Source of the DNA: an uncultured Pantoea sp.
Lineage (GTDB): Bacteria > Pseudomonadota > Gammaproteobacteria > Enterobacterales > Enterobacteriaceae
Direction of reading: 5' to 3'
NCBI GenBank assembly: GCA_913778495.1
Contig: CAJYVD010000032.1
Span: 1-64,000, forward strand
DNA: 64,000 bases
Positions 46,157-56,126 of this stretch are shown here, piece after piece. Made by a program: the position numbers and the translations under genes. Positions within the stretch are counted from its first letter, which is position 1. Each line of letters opens with the position of its first letter. Below the pieces are notes generated by a model. That model was not told where the DNA came from. It ran no database searches and saw only the letters and a program-made list of their open reading frames with translations.

Positions 46157-48490
46157 ATGAAACAAATTCGTCTGCTCGCACAATACTACGTTGACCTGAT
46201 GGTTAAGCTGGGGCTGGTGCGCTTCTCCTTATTGCTGGCTTCTGCGCTTGTGGTACTAGCTATGGTGGTTCAGATGGCCGTCACCATGGTACTGCGCGGT
46301 CATGTGGAAAGTATCGACGTCGTGCGCTCGGTCTTTTTCGGTTTGTTAATCACGCCTTGGGCCGTGTATTTCCTTTCCGTGGTGGTCGATCAGCTGGAGG
46401 AGTCACGCCAGCGCCTGTCGAGGCTGGTGGATAAGCTGGAAGAGATGCGGACGCGCGATTTAGAGCTGAATCAGCAGATGAAAGAGACCATCACGCAGCT
46501 CAACCACGAGATCGCCGATCGTATTAAAGCGGAGCAGGCGCGCGAGCAGGTGATGGATAAGCTGCGTGAAGAGATGGCGCGCCGCGAGCAGGCGCAGATC
46601 GAGCTGGAGCAGCAATCCTCTTTTCTGCGCTCTTTTCTGGATGCTTCACCGGATCTGGTGTTTTATCGCAACATCGACAAAGAGTTTTCCGGCTGTAATC
46701 GCGCCATGGAACTGTTAACGGGCATGAGCGAGAAACAGCTTATTGGGCTGACGCCACGCGATATTTACGACGATGAAGCCGCCTCTAAAGTGCTGGAAAC
46801 CGATGAGAAGGTGTTCCGCCATAACGTCTCACTGACCTATGAGCAATGGCTGCAGTATCCTGACGGGCGCAAAGCCTGTTTTGAAATCCGTAAAGTTCCG
46901 TATTACGACCGCGTAGGCAAGCGCAGTGGTCTGATGGGCTTTGGACGTGACATTACCGAGCGTAAGCGCTATCAGGACGCGCTGGAGAACGCCAGTCGCG
47001 AGAAAACCACCTTTATCTCTACCATTAGCCATGAGCTGCGTACGCCGCTCAATGGCATCGTTGGCTTGAGCCGGATTCTGCTGGATACCGACTTAAATCA
47101 GGAGCAGCTCAAGTATCTGAAGACCATTCACGTGTCAGCCATCACGCTGGGCAATATTTTCAACGATGTCATTGAAGTGGACAAAATCGAGCGACGTAAG
47201 GTCCAGCTTGATAATCAGCCGCTGGACTTCACCGGTTTCCTGGCCGATCTGGAGAACTTATCTGGCTTGCTGGCACAGCCTAAAGGGCTGAAATTCGTGA
47301 TGGCGCCTGAGCTGCCTCTCCCGCATAAAATCACCGCTGACGGCACCCGCCTGCGTCAGATTTTGTGGAATCTGATCGGCAACGCCGTGAAGTTTACCCA
47401 GCAGGGCGAGATCGTTGTCCGCGTGGCTTATCGTCAGGATGAAACGCTGCATTTTGAAGTGCAGGATTCCGGTATGGGGATCCCACAGGAAGAGCAGGAC
47501 AAGATTTTTGCCATGTATTACCAAGTGAAGGATCAGCACGGCGGCAAACCCGCCACCGGCACCGGGATTGGCTTGGCGGTTTCACGCCGTCTGGCGCAGG
47601 CGATGGGCGGCGATATCACCGTCAGCAGCGCCCCCGGTCAAGGTTCCTGTTTCACGCTGGAGATCAACGCACCGCGCGTCGCCGATGAAATTGAGGATGA
47701 GGATCTGGACAACGATATGCCGCTGCCTGCGCTGCATGTGCTGCTGGTAGAGGATATTGAGTTGAACGTAATCGTCGCCCGCTCAGTGCTGGAAAAGCTA
47801 GGCTGCAGCGTTGAGGTGGCCATGACCGGCGGCGAGGCGCTGGCGATGTTCGATCCGTATGAGTTCGACTTGGTATTGCTGGATATTCAGCTGCCGGACA
47901 TGACCGGTTTGGACGTGTCACGGGCTATTCATCAACGCCACGCTGGCACCGCGCTGCCGCCGCTGGTGGCGCTGACCGCGAATGTGCTGAAAGATAAAAA
48001 GGAGTACCTCGATGCGGGCATGGATGATGTGCTGAGTAAGCCGCTGGCGGTGCCTGCCCTGACGGCAATGATCAAAAAGTTTTGGGATGAGCAGCCGGAG
48101 CCAGCCGCACTTCAGAACGCGCTTTCCGAAAACACCTCGCGCGGCCTGCTGGACGTTGAGATGCTGGAGCAGTACATCGAACTGGTAGGCCCAGGCTTGA
48201 TTACGCAGAGCCTGACGATGTTTGAACAGATGATGCCGGGTTATTTGGATGTGCTGGAGTCCAACATGATGGCGCGCGATCAAAAAGGCATTGCAGAAGA
48301 GGGGCATAAAATCAAAGGCGCCGCAGGTTCTGTTGGGCTGCTTCATCTCCAAAAATTGGCTAAACAGATTCAGTCACCCGAATTGCCGGCGTGGTGGGAC
48401 AACGTACAGGAGTGGATTGATGAGCTTAAGCATGCCTGGCAGCATGATGTGAATGTGTTACGCGAATGGGTGGCTTCTAAGGAAAAATAA
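46157..48490 (+). CDS. arcB: Aerobic respiration control sensor kinase ArcB
   Basis: 777 residues from MKQIRLLAQYYVDL (46157), matching the E. coli start and length. Two membrane helices (about 22-46 and 56-77), a coiled-coil linker, a PAS domain with the SFLRSFLDASPDLVFYR start, the H-box STISHELRTPLNG, the G-boxes ending TGTGIGLAVSRRL, a receiver with LLDIQLPDMTG, and a C-terminal Hpt domain with EEGHKIKGAAGSVG. It senses quinone redox state and phosphorylates ArcA through a His-Asp-His relay. The ArcZ sRNA gene abuts its 3' end. Confidence 0.98.
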   Translation: MKQIRLLAQYYVDLMVKLGLVRFSLLLASALVVLAMVVQMAVTMVLRGHVESIDVVRSVFFGLLITPWAVYFLSVVVDQLEESRQRLSRLVDKLEEMRTRDLELNQQMKETITQLNHEIADRIKAEQAREQVMDKLREEMARREQAQIELEQQSSFLRSFLDASPDLVFYRNIDKEFSGCNRAMELLTGMSEKQLIGLTPRDIYDDEAASKVLETDEKVFRHNVSLTYEQWLQYPDGRKACFEIRKVPYYDRVGKRSGLMGFGRDITERKRYQDALENASREKTTFISTISHELRTPLNGIVGLSRILLDTDLNQEQLKYLKTIHVSAITLGNIFNDVIEVDKIERRKVQLDNQPLDFTGFLADLENLSGLLAQPKGLKFVMAPELPLPHKITADGTRLRQILWNLIGNAVKFTQQGEIVVRVAYRQDETLHFEVQDSGMGIPQEEQDKIFAMYYQVKDQHGGKPATGTGIGLAVSRRLAQAMGGDITVSSAPGQGSCFTLEINAPRVADEIEDEDLDNDMPLPALHVLLVEDIELNVIVARSVLEKLGCSVEVAMTGGEALAMFDPYEFDLVLLDIQLPDMTGLDVSRAIHQRHAGTALPPLVALTANVLKDKKEYLDAGMDDVLSKPLAVPALTAMIKKFWDEQPEPAALQNALSENTSRGLLDVEMLEQYIELVGPGLITQSLTMFEQMMPGYLDVLESNMMARDQKGIAEEGHKIKGAAGSVGLLHLQKLAKQIQSPELPAWWDNVQEWIDELKHAWQHDVNVLREWVASKEK

Positions 48491-48498
48491 GGGAGCAG

Positions 48499-48618
48499 AA
48501 AAAAAATGACCCCAGTCGAAACCGGGGTGCGCGAATACTGCGCCAACACCAGGGAAAAGGGCACGGTTGCTGTTATGAGAAGACGTGTACAAGAGCAACA
48601 GTGTGGTATTGGTTTACG
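48499..48618 (-). ncRNA. arcZ: ArcZ small RNA
   Basis: Read on the minus strand, the 3' half contains the conserved string CCCTGGTGTTGGCGCAGT followed by ATTCGCGCACCCCGG, identical to E. coli ArcZ. It ends in an ACCCCGGT-TTCG-ACTGGGGT terminator with eight T's (48499-48506). The 5' half is weakly conserved (ACACTGTTGCTCTTGTACAC aligns with the E. coli start), so the 5' end near 48618 is approximate. Hfq-dependent ArcZ activates rpoS and represses flhDC, and forms a loop with ArcB/ArcA. Location beside arcB is the same as in E. coli. Confidence 0.9.
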
Positions 48619-49375
48619 CTTTCGTATCACCTTAACAAATCCATCAGCGGTTGCGACAAAATTCATTAAAGAGTGTGATGTTGAGCAGCGTTTAAATACA
48701 GAAAACATTAATTTGCCAACACAGTCAAGCAAGGAATTAATTTCTTGGTCGTATTGCACTATTTTTGATCAAAAATTCTGAAATCAGCCTGGTTTTACCG
48801 CAAACCTAAGCATGAAAAACTGCCTTATCGCGCCATCGACCGTATTGCAGCGTGAGGCGCAAAAAAACAATTTTAATCAGCTGATTTAAAAAGAAAATAA
48901 GGCGATTTTAACCGTTTCGCCCAAAACGTTTTGGAAAGTGCGTCCTTAAAGAGCCTGTTAAGCGCTGTGATTGGCTTAAAGAGGTCATCGTCAGCGGGTA
49001 TTATTTTCCCCTCTGAGCGGAGTCCCTTATCGTTTCGGATGAAAACGTTGGCCATTCGGGCGGTGAGAAAGTGGTCTTTAACGCTCTTTTTATAAAGTCA
49101 TAGTTAAGGTTTGTGAAAGGTTTTTTGTGATAGCTATCACTTATGGTTAAGTATGTACTTCAGCTTGCAATGATTAATTCCTGACCATGGAACCGATTCC
49201 TTAATAGCGGAAGTGCTTGATGTTAATGGCTCTACTCAATAAACGGCTTAAATGAGATAAGCCATTTCGCTTCACGGCATTGTAAAGTGACAGAGAGAAT
49301 TTATCGGACGGGCCCAACTTCAGGTGATTGTGACCTGTGTGATTGATTAATGCGGCGAAGGTAAGGGAAAAGGTG
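48619..49375. other. Gene-free region where elbB would lie, with a CRP-like site
   Basis: About 750 bases between arcZ and mtgA. E. coli has elbB here; no homologue or remnant is recognisable. At 49126-49141 TGTGA-TAGCTA-TCACT is a near-perfect CRP palindrome (9 of 10 positions, correct 6-base spacer), about 235 bases ahead of mtgA. The remainder is AT-rich; short frames such as 48873-49055 (-) look random. Confidence 0.5.
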
Positions 49376-50098
49376 ATGCGCAAGAATAAAGGGAAGCTAA
49401 GGCAGCGAGTTAAAAGCATAGTTGTTAAGGGCGCACTGGGGGTACTGGGGGCGTGGCTCACTGCACTGGTGCTGTTTGCCTTTTTACCGGTGCCCTTCTC
49501 AGCGGTGATGGTTGAGCGCCAGCTCGGCGCCTGGTTCAGCGGCGATATCGGATACGTTGCCCATTCTGATTGGGTTAGCATGGATGAGATTTCCCCGTGG
49601 ATGGCGTTAGCGGTCATTGCTTCCGAAGATCAAAAATTCCCGGAACATTGGGGATTTGACGTCAGCGCTATTCAGCAGGTGCTGGATAGCGACGAGGGCG
49701 AGCGACTGCGCGGCGCGTCCACGCTGTCACAGCAGACGGCGAAAAACCTGTTTCTTTGGGATGGCCGCAGCTGGGTGCGAAAAGGACTTGAGGCCGGGCT
49801 AACGGTCGGCCTGGAAACGGTATGGACCAAGCGCCGTATTTTGACGGTCTATCTGAATATCGCGGAGTTTGGCAACGGCGTATTTGGCGTGGAGGAAGCC
49901 TCACAGCGCTATTTTCATAAGCCAGCCAGCCGTCTCACTATCGCGGAAGCGGCACTGTTAGCGGCCGTGTTGCCCAACCCAATACGCTTCCGTGCCGATG
50001 CGCCTTCGGGTTACGTCCGCCAGCGCCAGCAGTGGATTATGCGCCAGATGCGCCAGCTAGGCGGTGAGGGATTCCTGACGCGCTATAAGTTGCACTGA
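49376..50098 (+). CDS. mtgA: Monofunctional biosynthetic peptidoglycan transglycosylase MtgA
   Basis: 240 residues from [10 protein letters not shown], preceded by AAGGGAAAAGG; the frame extends to 49343. A basic N-terminus and one membrane helix (about 17-40) lead to the GT51 domain: [14 protein letters not shown] carries the catalytic Glu, then [22 protein letters not shown] and [15 protein letters not shown]. It polymerises lipid II into glycan strands. It converges on ptsO with a 4-base gap. Confidence 0.96.
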   Translation: MRKNKGKLRQRVKSIVVKGALGVLGAWLTALVLFAFLPVPFSAVMVERQLGAWFSGDIGYVAHSDWVSMDEISPWMALAVIASEDQKFPEHWGFDVSAIQQVLDSDEGERLRGASTLSQQTAKNLFLWDGRSWVRKGLEAGLTVGLETVWTKRRILTVYLNIAEFGNGVFGVEEASQRYFHKPASRLTIAEAALLAAVLPNPIRFRADAPSGYVRQRQQWIMRQMRQLGGEGFLTRYKLH

Positions 50099-50102
50099 CG
50101 CC

Positions 50103-50375
50103 TTAATCTTCATCAAATCCGGCTTCAAATAGCTCGATGACGGCCGCCAGCGCCTGCGCTTCCTGTGGGCCGCTGGCTTCAATTTCAATATGGCCGCCTT
50201 TCGCCGAGTCGAGCATCAGCAGGGCAATCACGCTACTGGCTTCCGCTTCAGTACCGGCTTCGTTGCGCAATAATACTTCGGCATCAAAGCTTTGCACCAA
50301 TTCAAACAGCTTCATCGCAGGGCGCGCGTGCATCCCTAATTTATTGCGGATCTCTACGGTTTGTTTCACGGTCAT
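50103..50375 (-). CDS. ptsO: Phosphocarrier protein NPr
   Basis: 90 residues, HPr-like. The phosphorylated histidine is His16 in [10 protein letters not shown]; Ser in the [12 protein letters not shown] helix is the second HPr landmark. It carries phosphate from EI-Ntr (PtsP) to PtsN. Its start overlaps the rapZ stop by 4 bases (ATGA). Confidence 0.97.
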   Translation of the reverse strand: MTVKQTVEIRNKLGMHARPAMKLFELVQSFDAEVLLRNEAGTEAEASSVIALLMLDSAKGGHIEIEASGPQEAQALAAVIELFEAGFDED

Positions 50376-51226
50376 GATTTGCGTTTTTCCAGCGTGCGAT
50401 GGCGAGACTGTACGTTTTTTCCACGAGAGCGGAAGTAATCGGCTAGCTGCTCGGCGATGTAAACGGAACGGTGTTTACCGCCGGTGCAACCAATCGCGAC
50501 CGTTAGGTAACTGCGGTTGTTGGTTTCCAACATCGGCAACCACAGTTCCAGATAGCTGCGCGTTTGGTAGATGAAATTGTGCACTTCGGTATGGCGATCG
50601 AGGAAAGCGGCCACCGGACGATCAAGACCGGTCATCGGGCGCAACTTGGGATCCCAGTGCGGGTTAGGCAGAAAGCGTACGTCAAACACATAATCCGCGT
50701 CAATCGGAATGCCATGCTTAAAGCCAAAGGATTCGAACACCATGGTAAGCTCGCGCTCACGCTTGCCCAGCAGGCGCGTGCGCAGCATTTCGGCCAGCTC
50801 ATGCACCGACATTTCCGAGGTGTCGATGATCAGATCGGCACGCGATCGCAGCGGTTCCAGCAGATCGTTCTCTTCATCGATGGCACTTTCCAGCGACAAG
50901 TTTTTGCTGGAGAGCGGGTGCAGGCGACGCGTATCGCTGTAGCGGCGAATTAAGGTATTGCGATCGGCATCCAGGAACAGCAGCTGTGGTGAAAAGGAGT
51001 CAGGCAAATTGTTCAGTGCGTTTTCAAAAATTTCCGGCGATTCCGGCATATTACGCACATCAATGCTGACCGCTGCAGAGATATTGCGCTCGGTTAAGGC
51101 ATGCGCCAGCTCCGGTAATAGCACCACCGGCAGATTATCGACACAGTAGAAACCCATATCTTCCAGAGCGCGTAGCGCAACGGATTTTCCTGAGCCTGAT
51201 CGACCGCTAACGATCATCAGCACCAT
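50372..51226 (-). CDS. rapZ: RNase adapter protein RapZ
   Basis: 284 residues. Walker [17 protein letters not shown] at the N-terminus, Walker B-like LLFLDA near 83, and the C-terminal RNA-binding domain with [14 protein letters not shown] and a basic tail [10 protein letters not shown]. It binds GlcN6P and guides RNase E to the GlmZ sRNA. It follows ptsN in the rpoN operon. Confidence 0.97.
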   Translation of the reverse strand: MVLMIVSGRSGSGKSVALRALEDMGFYCVDNLPVVLLPELAHALTERNISAAVSIDVRNMPESPEIFENALNNLPDSFSPQLLFLDADRNTLIRRYSDTRRLHPLSSKNLSLESAIDEENDLLEPLRSRADLIIDTSEMSVHELAEMLRTRLLGKRERELTMVFESFGFKHGIPIDADYVFDVRFLPNPHWDPKLRPMTGLDRPVAAFLDRHTEVHNFIYQTRSYLELWLPMLETNNRSYLTVAIGCTGGKHRSVYIAEQLADYFRSRGKNVQSRHRTLEKRKS

Positions 51227-51278
51227 TCCATTTCTCCCGTTTTAAACCGGCACCAGGGCCGGTAAAAGTGTTTGATGC

Positions 51279-51764
51279 TTAAGCGTGATCTTCCTGAGCT
51301 TCTGTGATGATGGCGTAGAGCTCTTCGTCACTCTGGGCCGCGCGCAGGCGTCGGCACACCGTCTTATCGGCCAGACGTTTTGCCACCAGCGAGAGCGTAT
51401 GCAAATGTGTTTTACACTGATCGGCTGGCACGAGCAGCGCGAACAACAAATCAACGGGTTGATTATCGACGGCGTCGAACGCAATCGGCTGATCAAGGCT
51501 GATAAAAACGCCAACGGCGCGCAGGGTATCCTCTTCCAATTTGCCGTGCGGAATCGCGATACCGTTCCCGATGCCGGTACTGCCCATGCGTTCACGTGTC
51601 AGAATGGCGTCGAAAAGTATCTGGTGAGGCAGATTTAGCTGCTTCGCAGCCAGTTCACTGATAATTTCCAGCGCGCGCTTTTTGCTTTGGCAGTGTACGC
51701 CGCTGCGGGTGCAGTCCAGTGCCAGGACCGAGCTCAATTCCAGTGTTAGATCGTTGTTCATCAT
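51279..51764 (-). CDS. ptsN: Nitrogen PTS EIIA protein PtsN
   Basis: 161 residues. The phosphorylation site is the His in GNGIAIPHGKLEEDTLRAVG (near 73), with the IIA-type LLFALLVPADQ and THLHTLSLVAKRL helices. It regulates K+ transport (TrkA, KdpD) and other targets according to its phosphorylation state. Start MMNNDLTLELSS aligns with E. coli MTNNDTTLQLSS. Confidence 0.97.
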   Translation of the reverse strand: MMNNDLTLELSSVLALDCTRSGVHCQSKKRALEIISELAAKQLNLPHQILFDAILTRERMGSTGIGNGIAIPHGKLEEDTLRAVGVFISLDQPIAFDAVDNQPVDLLFALLVPADQCKTHLHTLSLVAKRLADKTVCRRLRAAQSDEELYAIITEAQEDHA

Positions 51765-51852
51765 CGTTTCACTTGCGAGTTCACAGAGCCGCAGAGCGTA
51801 TCACCGCACAGAAAAGCTTGGGTGAGCAGGCTCCTTGGCGCTTGCGCAGATG

Positions 51853-51880
51853 ACAAAACGGGGCGGAAAGCCCGCCCCAT
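51853..51880 (-). terminator. Terminator after hpf
   Basis: On the minus strand GGGGCGG-GCTTT-CCGCCCC then GTTTTG, between hpf and ptsN. It may partly separate rpoN-hpf from ptsN-rapZ-ptsO. Confidence 0.75.
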
Positions 51881-51926
51881 TAATGCTCTAAGTGTCGATC
51901 CTGTCGGCACCCTGCAAGCGTGAAGG

Positions 51927-52214
51927 TTAGTGTTTTTTCAGTTTATCTTTGTGCTTGGTCAGCTGACGGGCCAGTTTATCAATCAACCCGTCAATGGCCG
52001 CGTACATGTCTTCCGCTTCCGATGTGGCGTGCAGCTCCCCGCCGTTGACGTGCAGTGTTGCCTCCGCAATCTGCGTGACCTTTTCCACCTTCAGAACAAT
52101 ATAAACCTGATTGATACGATCAAAGTAGTGTTCCAGTTTGGCAAATTTGGTATTTACAAATTCACGCAGTGGTTCGGTAATTTCAACATTAAGTCCGGTA
52201 AGGTTTAGCTGCAT
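51927..52214 (-). CDS. hpf: Ribosome hibernation-promoting factor HPF
   Basis: 95 residues, short HPF class. The start MQLNLTGLNVEITEPLREFV and the beta-alpha fold with KVTQIAEATLHVNGGELHATSE and DMYAAIDGLIDKLARQLTKHK are typical. It binds the 30S decoding region to form 100S dimers with RMF in stationary phase. Directly behind rpoN. Confidence 0.97.
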   Translation of the reverse strand: MQLNLTGLNVEITEPLREFVNTKFAKLEHYFDRINQVYIVLKVEKVTQIAEATLHVNGGELHATSEAEDMYAAIDGLIDKLARQLTKHKDKLKKH

Positions 52215-52235
52215 AGGTCTTCCTTCTTCATTCGT

Positions 52236-53669
52236 TCAAACCAGCTGTTTACGCTGGTTCGAGGGCGGTATAGACAAAGACTCGCGATATTTAGCAACGG
52301 TGCGGCGTGCCACCATGATGCCCTGATCGGATAACATGGAGGTCAGTTTGCTGTCGCTCAAGGGTTTTGCGGGATTTTCCGCAGAGATCAATTTTTTCAC
52401 CAGCGCACGTATCGCCGTTGAGGAAGCTTCACCTCCGCCTTCGGTATTGACGTGGCTGGAGAAAAAATATTTCAGCTCAAAAATGCCGCGCGGGCTGTGC
52501 AGATATTTTTGCGTGGTTACGCGTGAAATGGTTGATTCATGCATGTCCACCGCTTGCGCGATATCCGCCAGCACCATGGGGCGCATAAACTCCTCGCCCT
52601 GTTCGAAAAAAGCCTGCTGCTGTTCGACAATGCAGCGGGTGACCTTCAGCAGCGTATCATTGCGGCTTTCCAAACTTTTAATCAGCCATCGGGCTTCTTG
52701 TAAGTTACTGCGAATAAACTGGTTATCGCTGTCACTTCGCGTTGTTCCGCCCATGGCAGCGTAGTGCTGATTGATCTTTAGACGCGGCAGGCTGTCGGCG
52801 TTTAGCTCAACAGCCCAGCGCTTACCATTTTTCCGCACTAACACATCAGGAATCACATATTCCGGTTCGCTGGTATTCACTGACTGACCGGGACGGGGGT
52901 CAAGTGATTGAATCAGCAGCATCGCCTCTTTGAGCACATCTTCTTTAAGACGCGTCACGCGCATTAGGCTGCGGAAATCGTGATTGGCCAGTAAATCGAG
53001 GTGTTCACTGACAATCAGGCGTGCTTCGGCCAGCATTGGTGCATCACTGGCATACTGCGACAGCTGGACCAGCAGGCAGTCACGCAGATCGCGCGCGCCG
53101 ACGCCAACCGGGTCGAAGCGCTGTACGCGCTTTAGCACTGCTTCTACTTCATCAAGCGTTAGCTCTTCATCACCAATACTGTCACAAATCTCTTGTAACG
53201 TGACGGTGAGGTAGCCGGTTTCGTCAATGGCGTCCACGATGGAGGTAGCGATCGCGCGGTCAGTGTCGGTGAAAGGCGTGAGTTCCACTTGCCACATCAG
53301 GTAATCCTGCAGCGACTGTGTGGTTTCACCCTGATAAATCGGCAGTTCGTCGTCCTGATAATCAGTGCCGGTGCCAGAAGGGGTGCCCGCGGTGTAGATT
53401 TCATCCCATGTGGCATCGAGCGGCAGCTCATCGGGCATCTCTTTTTGTTCTAGCGCTTCCCGCGTGTCTAATGCGTCGCTGTCCTGATTTTCGTGCGCGT
53501 CAATTTCGTCATGCAGGTCGGTTTGTTCAAGCAGCGGATTGCTTTCCAGCGCGAGCTGGAGTTCCTGCTGAAGTTCAAGCGTAGAGAGCTGCAGCAAGCG
53601 GATTGCCTGCTGCAACTGGGGCGTCATCGCCAGCTGTTGGCTGAACCTGAGTTGCAAACCTTGCTTCAT
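52236..53669 (-). CDS. rpoN: RNA polymerase sigma-54 factor RpoN
   Basis: 477 residues, the E. coli length. Region I is glutamine-rich ([21 protein letters not shown]), an acidic region II follows, then the core-binding region and the helix-turn-helix. The RpoN box [12 protein letters not shown] near the C-terminus contacts the -24 element. It directs transcription of nitrogen and other enhancer-dependent genes. Downstream of lptB in the usual enteric arrangement. Confidence 0.98.
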   Translation of the reverse strand: MKQGLQLRFSQQLAMTPQLQQAIRLLQLSTLELQQELQLALESNPLLEQTDLHDEIDAHENQDSDALDTREALEQKEMPDELPLDATWDEIYTAGTPSGTGTDYQDDELPIYQGETTQSLQDYLMWQVELTPFTDTDRAIATSIVDAIDETGYLTVTLQEICDSIGDEELTLDEVEAVLKRVQRFDPVGVGARDLRDCLLVQLSQYASDAPMLAEARLIVSEHLDLLANHDFRSLMRVTRLKEDVLKEAMLLIQSLDPRPGQSVNTSEPEYVIPDVLVRKNGKRWAVELNADSLPRLKINQHYAAMGGTTRSDSDNQFIRSNLQEARWLIKSLESRNDTLLKVTRCIVEQQQAFFEQGEEFMRPMVLADIAQAVDMHESTISRVTTQKYLHSPRGIFELKYFFSSHVNTEGGGEASSTAIRALVKKLISAENPAKPLSDSKLTSMLSDQGIMVARRTVAKYRESLSIPPSNQRKQLV

Positions 53670-53717
53670 AATCCGGCTTGAGTATCCTAAGCAAACGTCG
53701 GGTGTAGGAACACCTTA

Positions 53718-54443
53718 TCAGAGTCTGAACTCTTCACCCAAATAAACCCGCTTAACCTGCTCATCTGCAAGTATTTCGTCTGGCGTACCGTGCGCGATCA
53801 AATGCCCCTGACTCACAATATAAGCGCGTTCGCACACTGCGAGGGTCTCGCGCACGTTATGGTCAGTGATCAAGACGCCAAGCCCGCTGTCGCGCAGATG
53901 TTCGATGATCTTTTTGATATCAATAACCGAGATGGGGTCGACGCCCGCAAAGGGCTCATCAAGCAGAATAAATTTGGGGTTTGCGGCTAGCGCGCGGGCA
54001 ATCTCAACGCGACGGCGTTCGCCGCCTGACAGCGCTTGCCCCATGCTGTCGCGCAGGTGCTGAATGTGGAACTCTTCCATCAATTCATTGGCGCGATCCT
54101 GACGCTGCTCTTCGGTTAAATCTTCCCGCACCTGCAGTACCGCCATCAAGTTGTCGTAAACACTCAACCGACGAAAAATAGAGGCTTCCTGCGGTAAATA
54201 ACCGATTCCACGGCGCGCGCGCGCGTGCAGCGGCAGAATACTGATGTCTTCTTCATCAATGACAATGCGTCCGGCATCGCGCGGCACAATGCCGACCACC
54301 ATGTAAAAAGTGGTGGTTTTACCGGCCCCGTTTGGACCGAGCAGCCCGACAATCTCACCGGATTTAACCTGCAGGCTCACGTCCTCAACTACGCGGCGGC
54401 CTTTATAGGCTTTTGCCAGGTTTTCAGCGATTAAAGTGGCCAT
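53718..54443 (-). CDS. lptB: LPS export ATPase LptB
   Basis: 241 residues. Walker [11 protein letters not shown]-loop LPQEAS, signature [10 protein letters not shown], Walker [11 protein letters not shown], switch TDHNVRE. With LptF and LptG it powers LPS extraction to the LptC-LptA bridge. It is separated from lptA by 5 bases. Confidence 0.98.
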   Translation of the reverse strand: MATLIAENLAKAYKGRRVVEDVSLQVKSGEIVGLLGPNGAGKTTTFYMVVGIVPRDAGRIVIDEEDISILPLHARARRGIGYLPQEASIFRRLSVYDNLMAVLQVREDLTEEQRQDRANELMEEFHIQHLRDSMGQALSGGERRRVEIARALAANPKFILLDEPFAGVDPISVIDIKKIIEHLRDSGLGVLITDHNVRETLAVCERAYIVSQGHLIAHGTPDEILADEQVKRVYLGEEFRL

Positions 54444-54448
54444 AGCTA

Positions 54449-55003
54449 TCAGTTACTCTTTTTGGGGCTCGTAGATGAACCGTTTTTATCCTGCAGCTGC
54501 GATGGAACCAGCACCGTGGTCACGCGCTTGCTTTCGCCTTGGCTATACGCCTGCATTTTTTGCTCTTTCACCAGATAGGTGATGCGATCGCCTTTGATGT
54601 TGCTGTCCAGCTGCTGGATATAAGCGTTACCGGTCAGCTCAACGAAATCATTCGCCAGCTCATAATGCAATTTAGAGGCATGGCCCTCTACAGGTTTGCC
54701 GCTGTCCTGCATTTGGTAGAAGGTGGCAGGCGCACCGTAGGCGTCAACGATGGTTTTTTTGCTGTCGCCGCCTGGACGCGTAACCACCACTTTATCTGCG
54801 GTGATCTTGATTGATCCCTGCGTGACAATCACGTTGCCAGTGAACGTGGCGACATTGCCCTGCAGATCCAGCGCCTGATTCGTCGAGTCGATATTAACCG
54901 GTTTATCAGAGTCGCCAGTGAGTGCCAGCGCCGGCAGGCTCGCTGCCAGTAAGCCGCTTACCAGTAACAACTTAAGGCTGTTTTTGTTCATTTTGGATTT
55001 CAT
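54449..55003 (-). CDS. lptA: LPS transport periplasmic protein LptA
   Basis: 184 residues from [12 protein letters not shown]; signal peptide cut after ALA (about residue 28). The beta-jellyroll motif runs [31 protein letters not shown]. It forms the periplasmic filament carrying LPS to LptD. Its start lies within lptC (32-base overlap), as in E. coli. Confidence 0.97.
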   Translation of the reverse strand: MKSKMNKNSLKLLLVSGLLAASLPALALTGDSDKPVNIDSTNQALDLQGNVATFTGNVIVTQGSIKITADKVVVTRPGGDSKKTIVDAYGAPATFYQMQDSGKPVEGHASKLHYELANDFVELTGNAYIQQLDSNIKGDRITYLVKEQKMQAYSQGESKRVTTVLVPSQLQDKNGSSTSPKKSN

Positions 55004-55550
55004 AGGAAGTTTTGACCTTTTCAAGCAGCTCAGCATTTTTTGTCCGTAAGTTGCCGCGCATTTTCATGCCAGTGGAATTGAAACTGCGGCCAAAAAGGGT
55101 GACCTGATCGTCAGACGTCACATCTTGTGTGACCAAATTGACCTGAGCGTTATCAGTGAGAATGCGCTCAAGCTGTGAATCTTGAGTCAGCGTATTCACT
55201 TGAACGTTGCCGTACAAATAGAGCATACGGTCGTTGGTGAGTTTCGCTTTGTCGGCCCGTACCGACCATGTCGGCACCTTGTTTTCGTCGTACGTGGTCA
55301 TGACCGGGTGATCAAACCAGCTTACCTGTTCGGCAGAAAAATAGGTCACTTTATCCGAGATAAGCTTATAAGCCAGCGCGCCCGTTGGGTTGTACACCAC
55401 GGTATTGGATTTTTCGCTGGTATAGGTTGGTTCCTGATCGTTGGTGTTCACAGGAAGCTTTGTGTCATCCTGGTTGGTGAGATTCCAGCCAATCAGCACT
55501 AGTGCGATCAAGCCCAGAATCAGCGTTATCCAACGCCTGCTCTTACTCAT
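54972..55550 (-). CDS. lptC: LPS export protein LptC
   Basis: 192 residues. One N-terminal anchor (WITLILGLIALVLIGWNL), then the periplasmic jellyroll (PTYTSEKSNTVVYNPTGALAYKLISDKVTYFS). It links the LptBFG transporter to LptA. Overlaps kdsC by 4 bases and lptA by 32. Confidence 0.97.
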   Translation of the reverse strand: MSKSRRWITLILGLIALVLIGWNLTNQDDTKLPVNTNDQEPTYTSEKSNTVVYNPTGALAYKLISDKVTYFSAEQVSWFDHPVMTTYDENKVPTWSVRADKAKLTNDRMLYLYGNVQVNTLTQDSQLERILTDNAQVNLVTQDVTSDDQVTLFGRSFNSTGMKMRGNLRTKNAELLEKVKTSYEIQNEQKQP

Positions 55551-56113
55551 ACTGATTGCCCTTTGGCATCCTCAAATTTATTCTGCGCGATCAAAATGAG
55601 ATCGCACAGTTCACGAACGGCGCCGCGTCCCCCTGCGATGCGGGTGACATAATGCGCGCGCGTCAGTAACACAGGGTGAGCGTCGGCAACGGCAACGCTG
55701 AGGCCAGACTGCGCCATCACCGGCCAGTCAATCAAATCATCACCAATATAGGCGACCTGATCGGCAGACAGAGACAGTTTATCCAAGAGTTCGCGCCAGG
55801 CCAAAAGCTTATCTGACTGCCCTTGGTAAAGATGCGTAATGCCCAGCGTGTCGCAGCGATCTTCCAGCAATTTTGCTTTGCGGCCCGTAATAATAGCGAC
55901 TTCGGTGCCAGTGGTCAGCAAACAGCGAATACCGTAGCCATCACGCACGTTAAACGCTTTGAGCTCTTCGCCGCTGTTGCCCATGTAAATCAATCCGTCC
56001 GACATCACGCCATCGACGTCACAAATTAGCAGGCGAATCTTGGCTGCGCGCGCCATCACATCGGCGTGAACTGGGCCGTAGCAGGTATCAACCATGGCTG
56101 TATCAGCACTCAT
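55547..56113 (-). CDS. kdsC: KDO-8-phosphate phosphatase KdsC
   Basis: 188 residues, HAD superfamily C0 type without cap. Motif I is ICDVDGVMSDG with nucleophile Asp, motif II is IITGRK, and motif IV is YIGDDLIDWPVM. It produces KDO for lipid A-core synthesis. Situated 13 bases after kdsD. Confidence 0.97.
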   Translation of the reverse strand: MSADTAMVDTCYGPVHADVMARAAKIRLLICDVDGVMSDGLIYMGNSGEELKAFNVRDGYGIRCLLTTGTEVAIITGRKAKLLEDRCDTLGITHLYQGQSDKLLAWRELLDKLSLSADQVAYIGDDLIDWPVMAQSGLSVAVADAHPVLLTRAHYVTRIAGGRGAVRELCDLILIAQNKFEDAKGQSV

Positions 56114-56126
56114 TTTTCATTCCTGT

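Noticed and set aside
48873..49055. Small minus-strand ORF (60 codons) in the elbB gap
   Set aside because: No ribosome site, no family resemblance, AT-rich random-looking composition.
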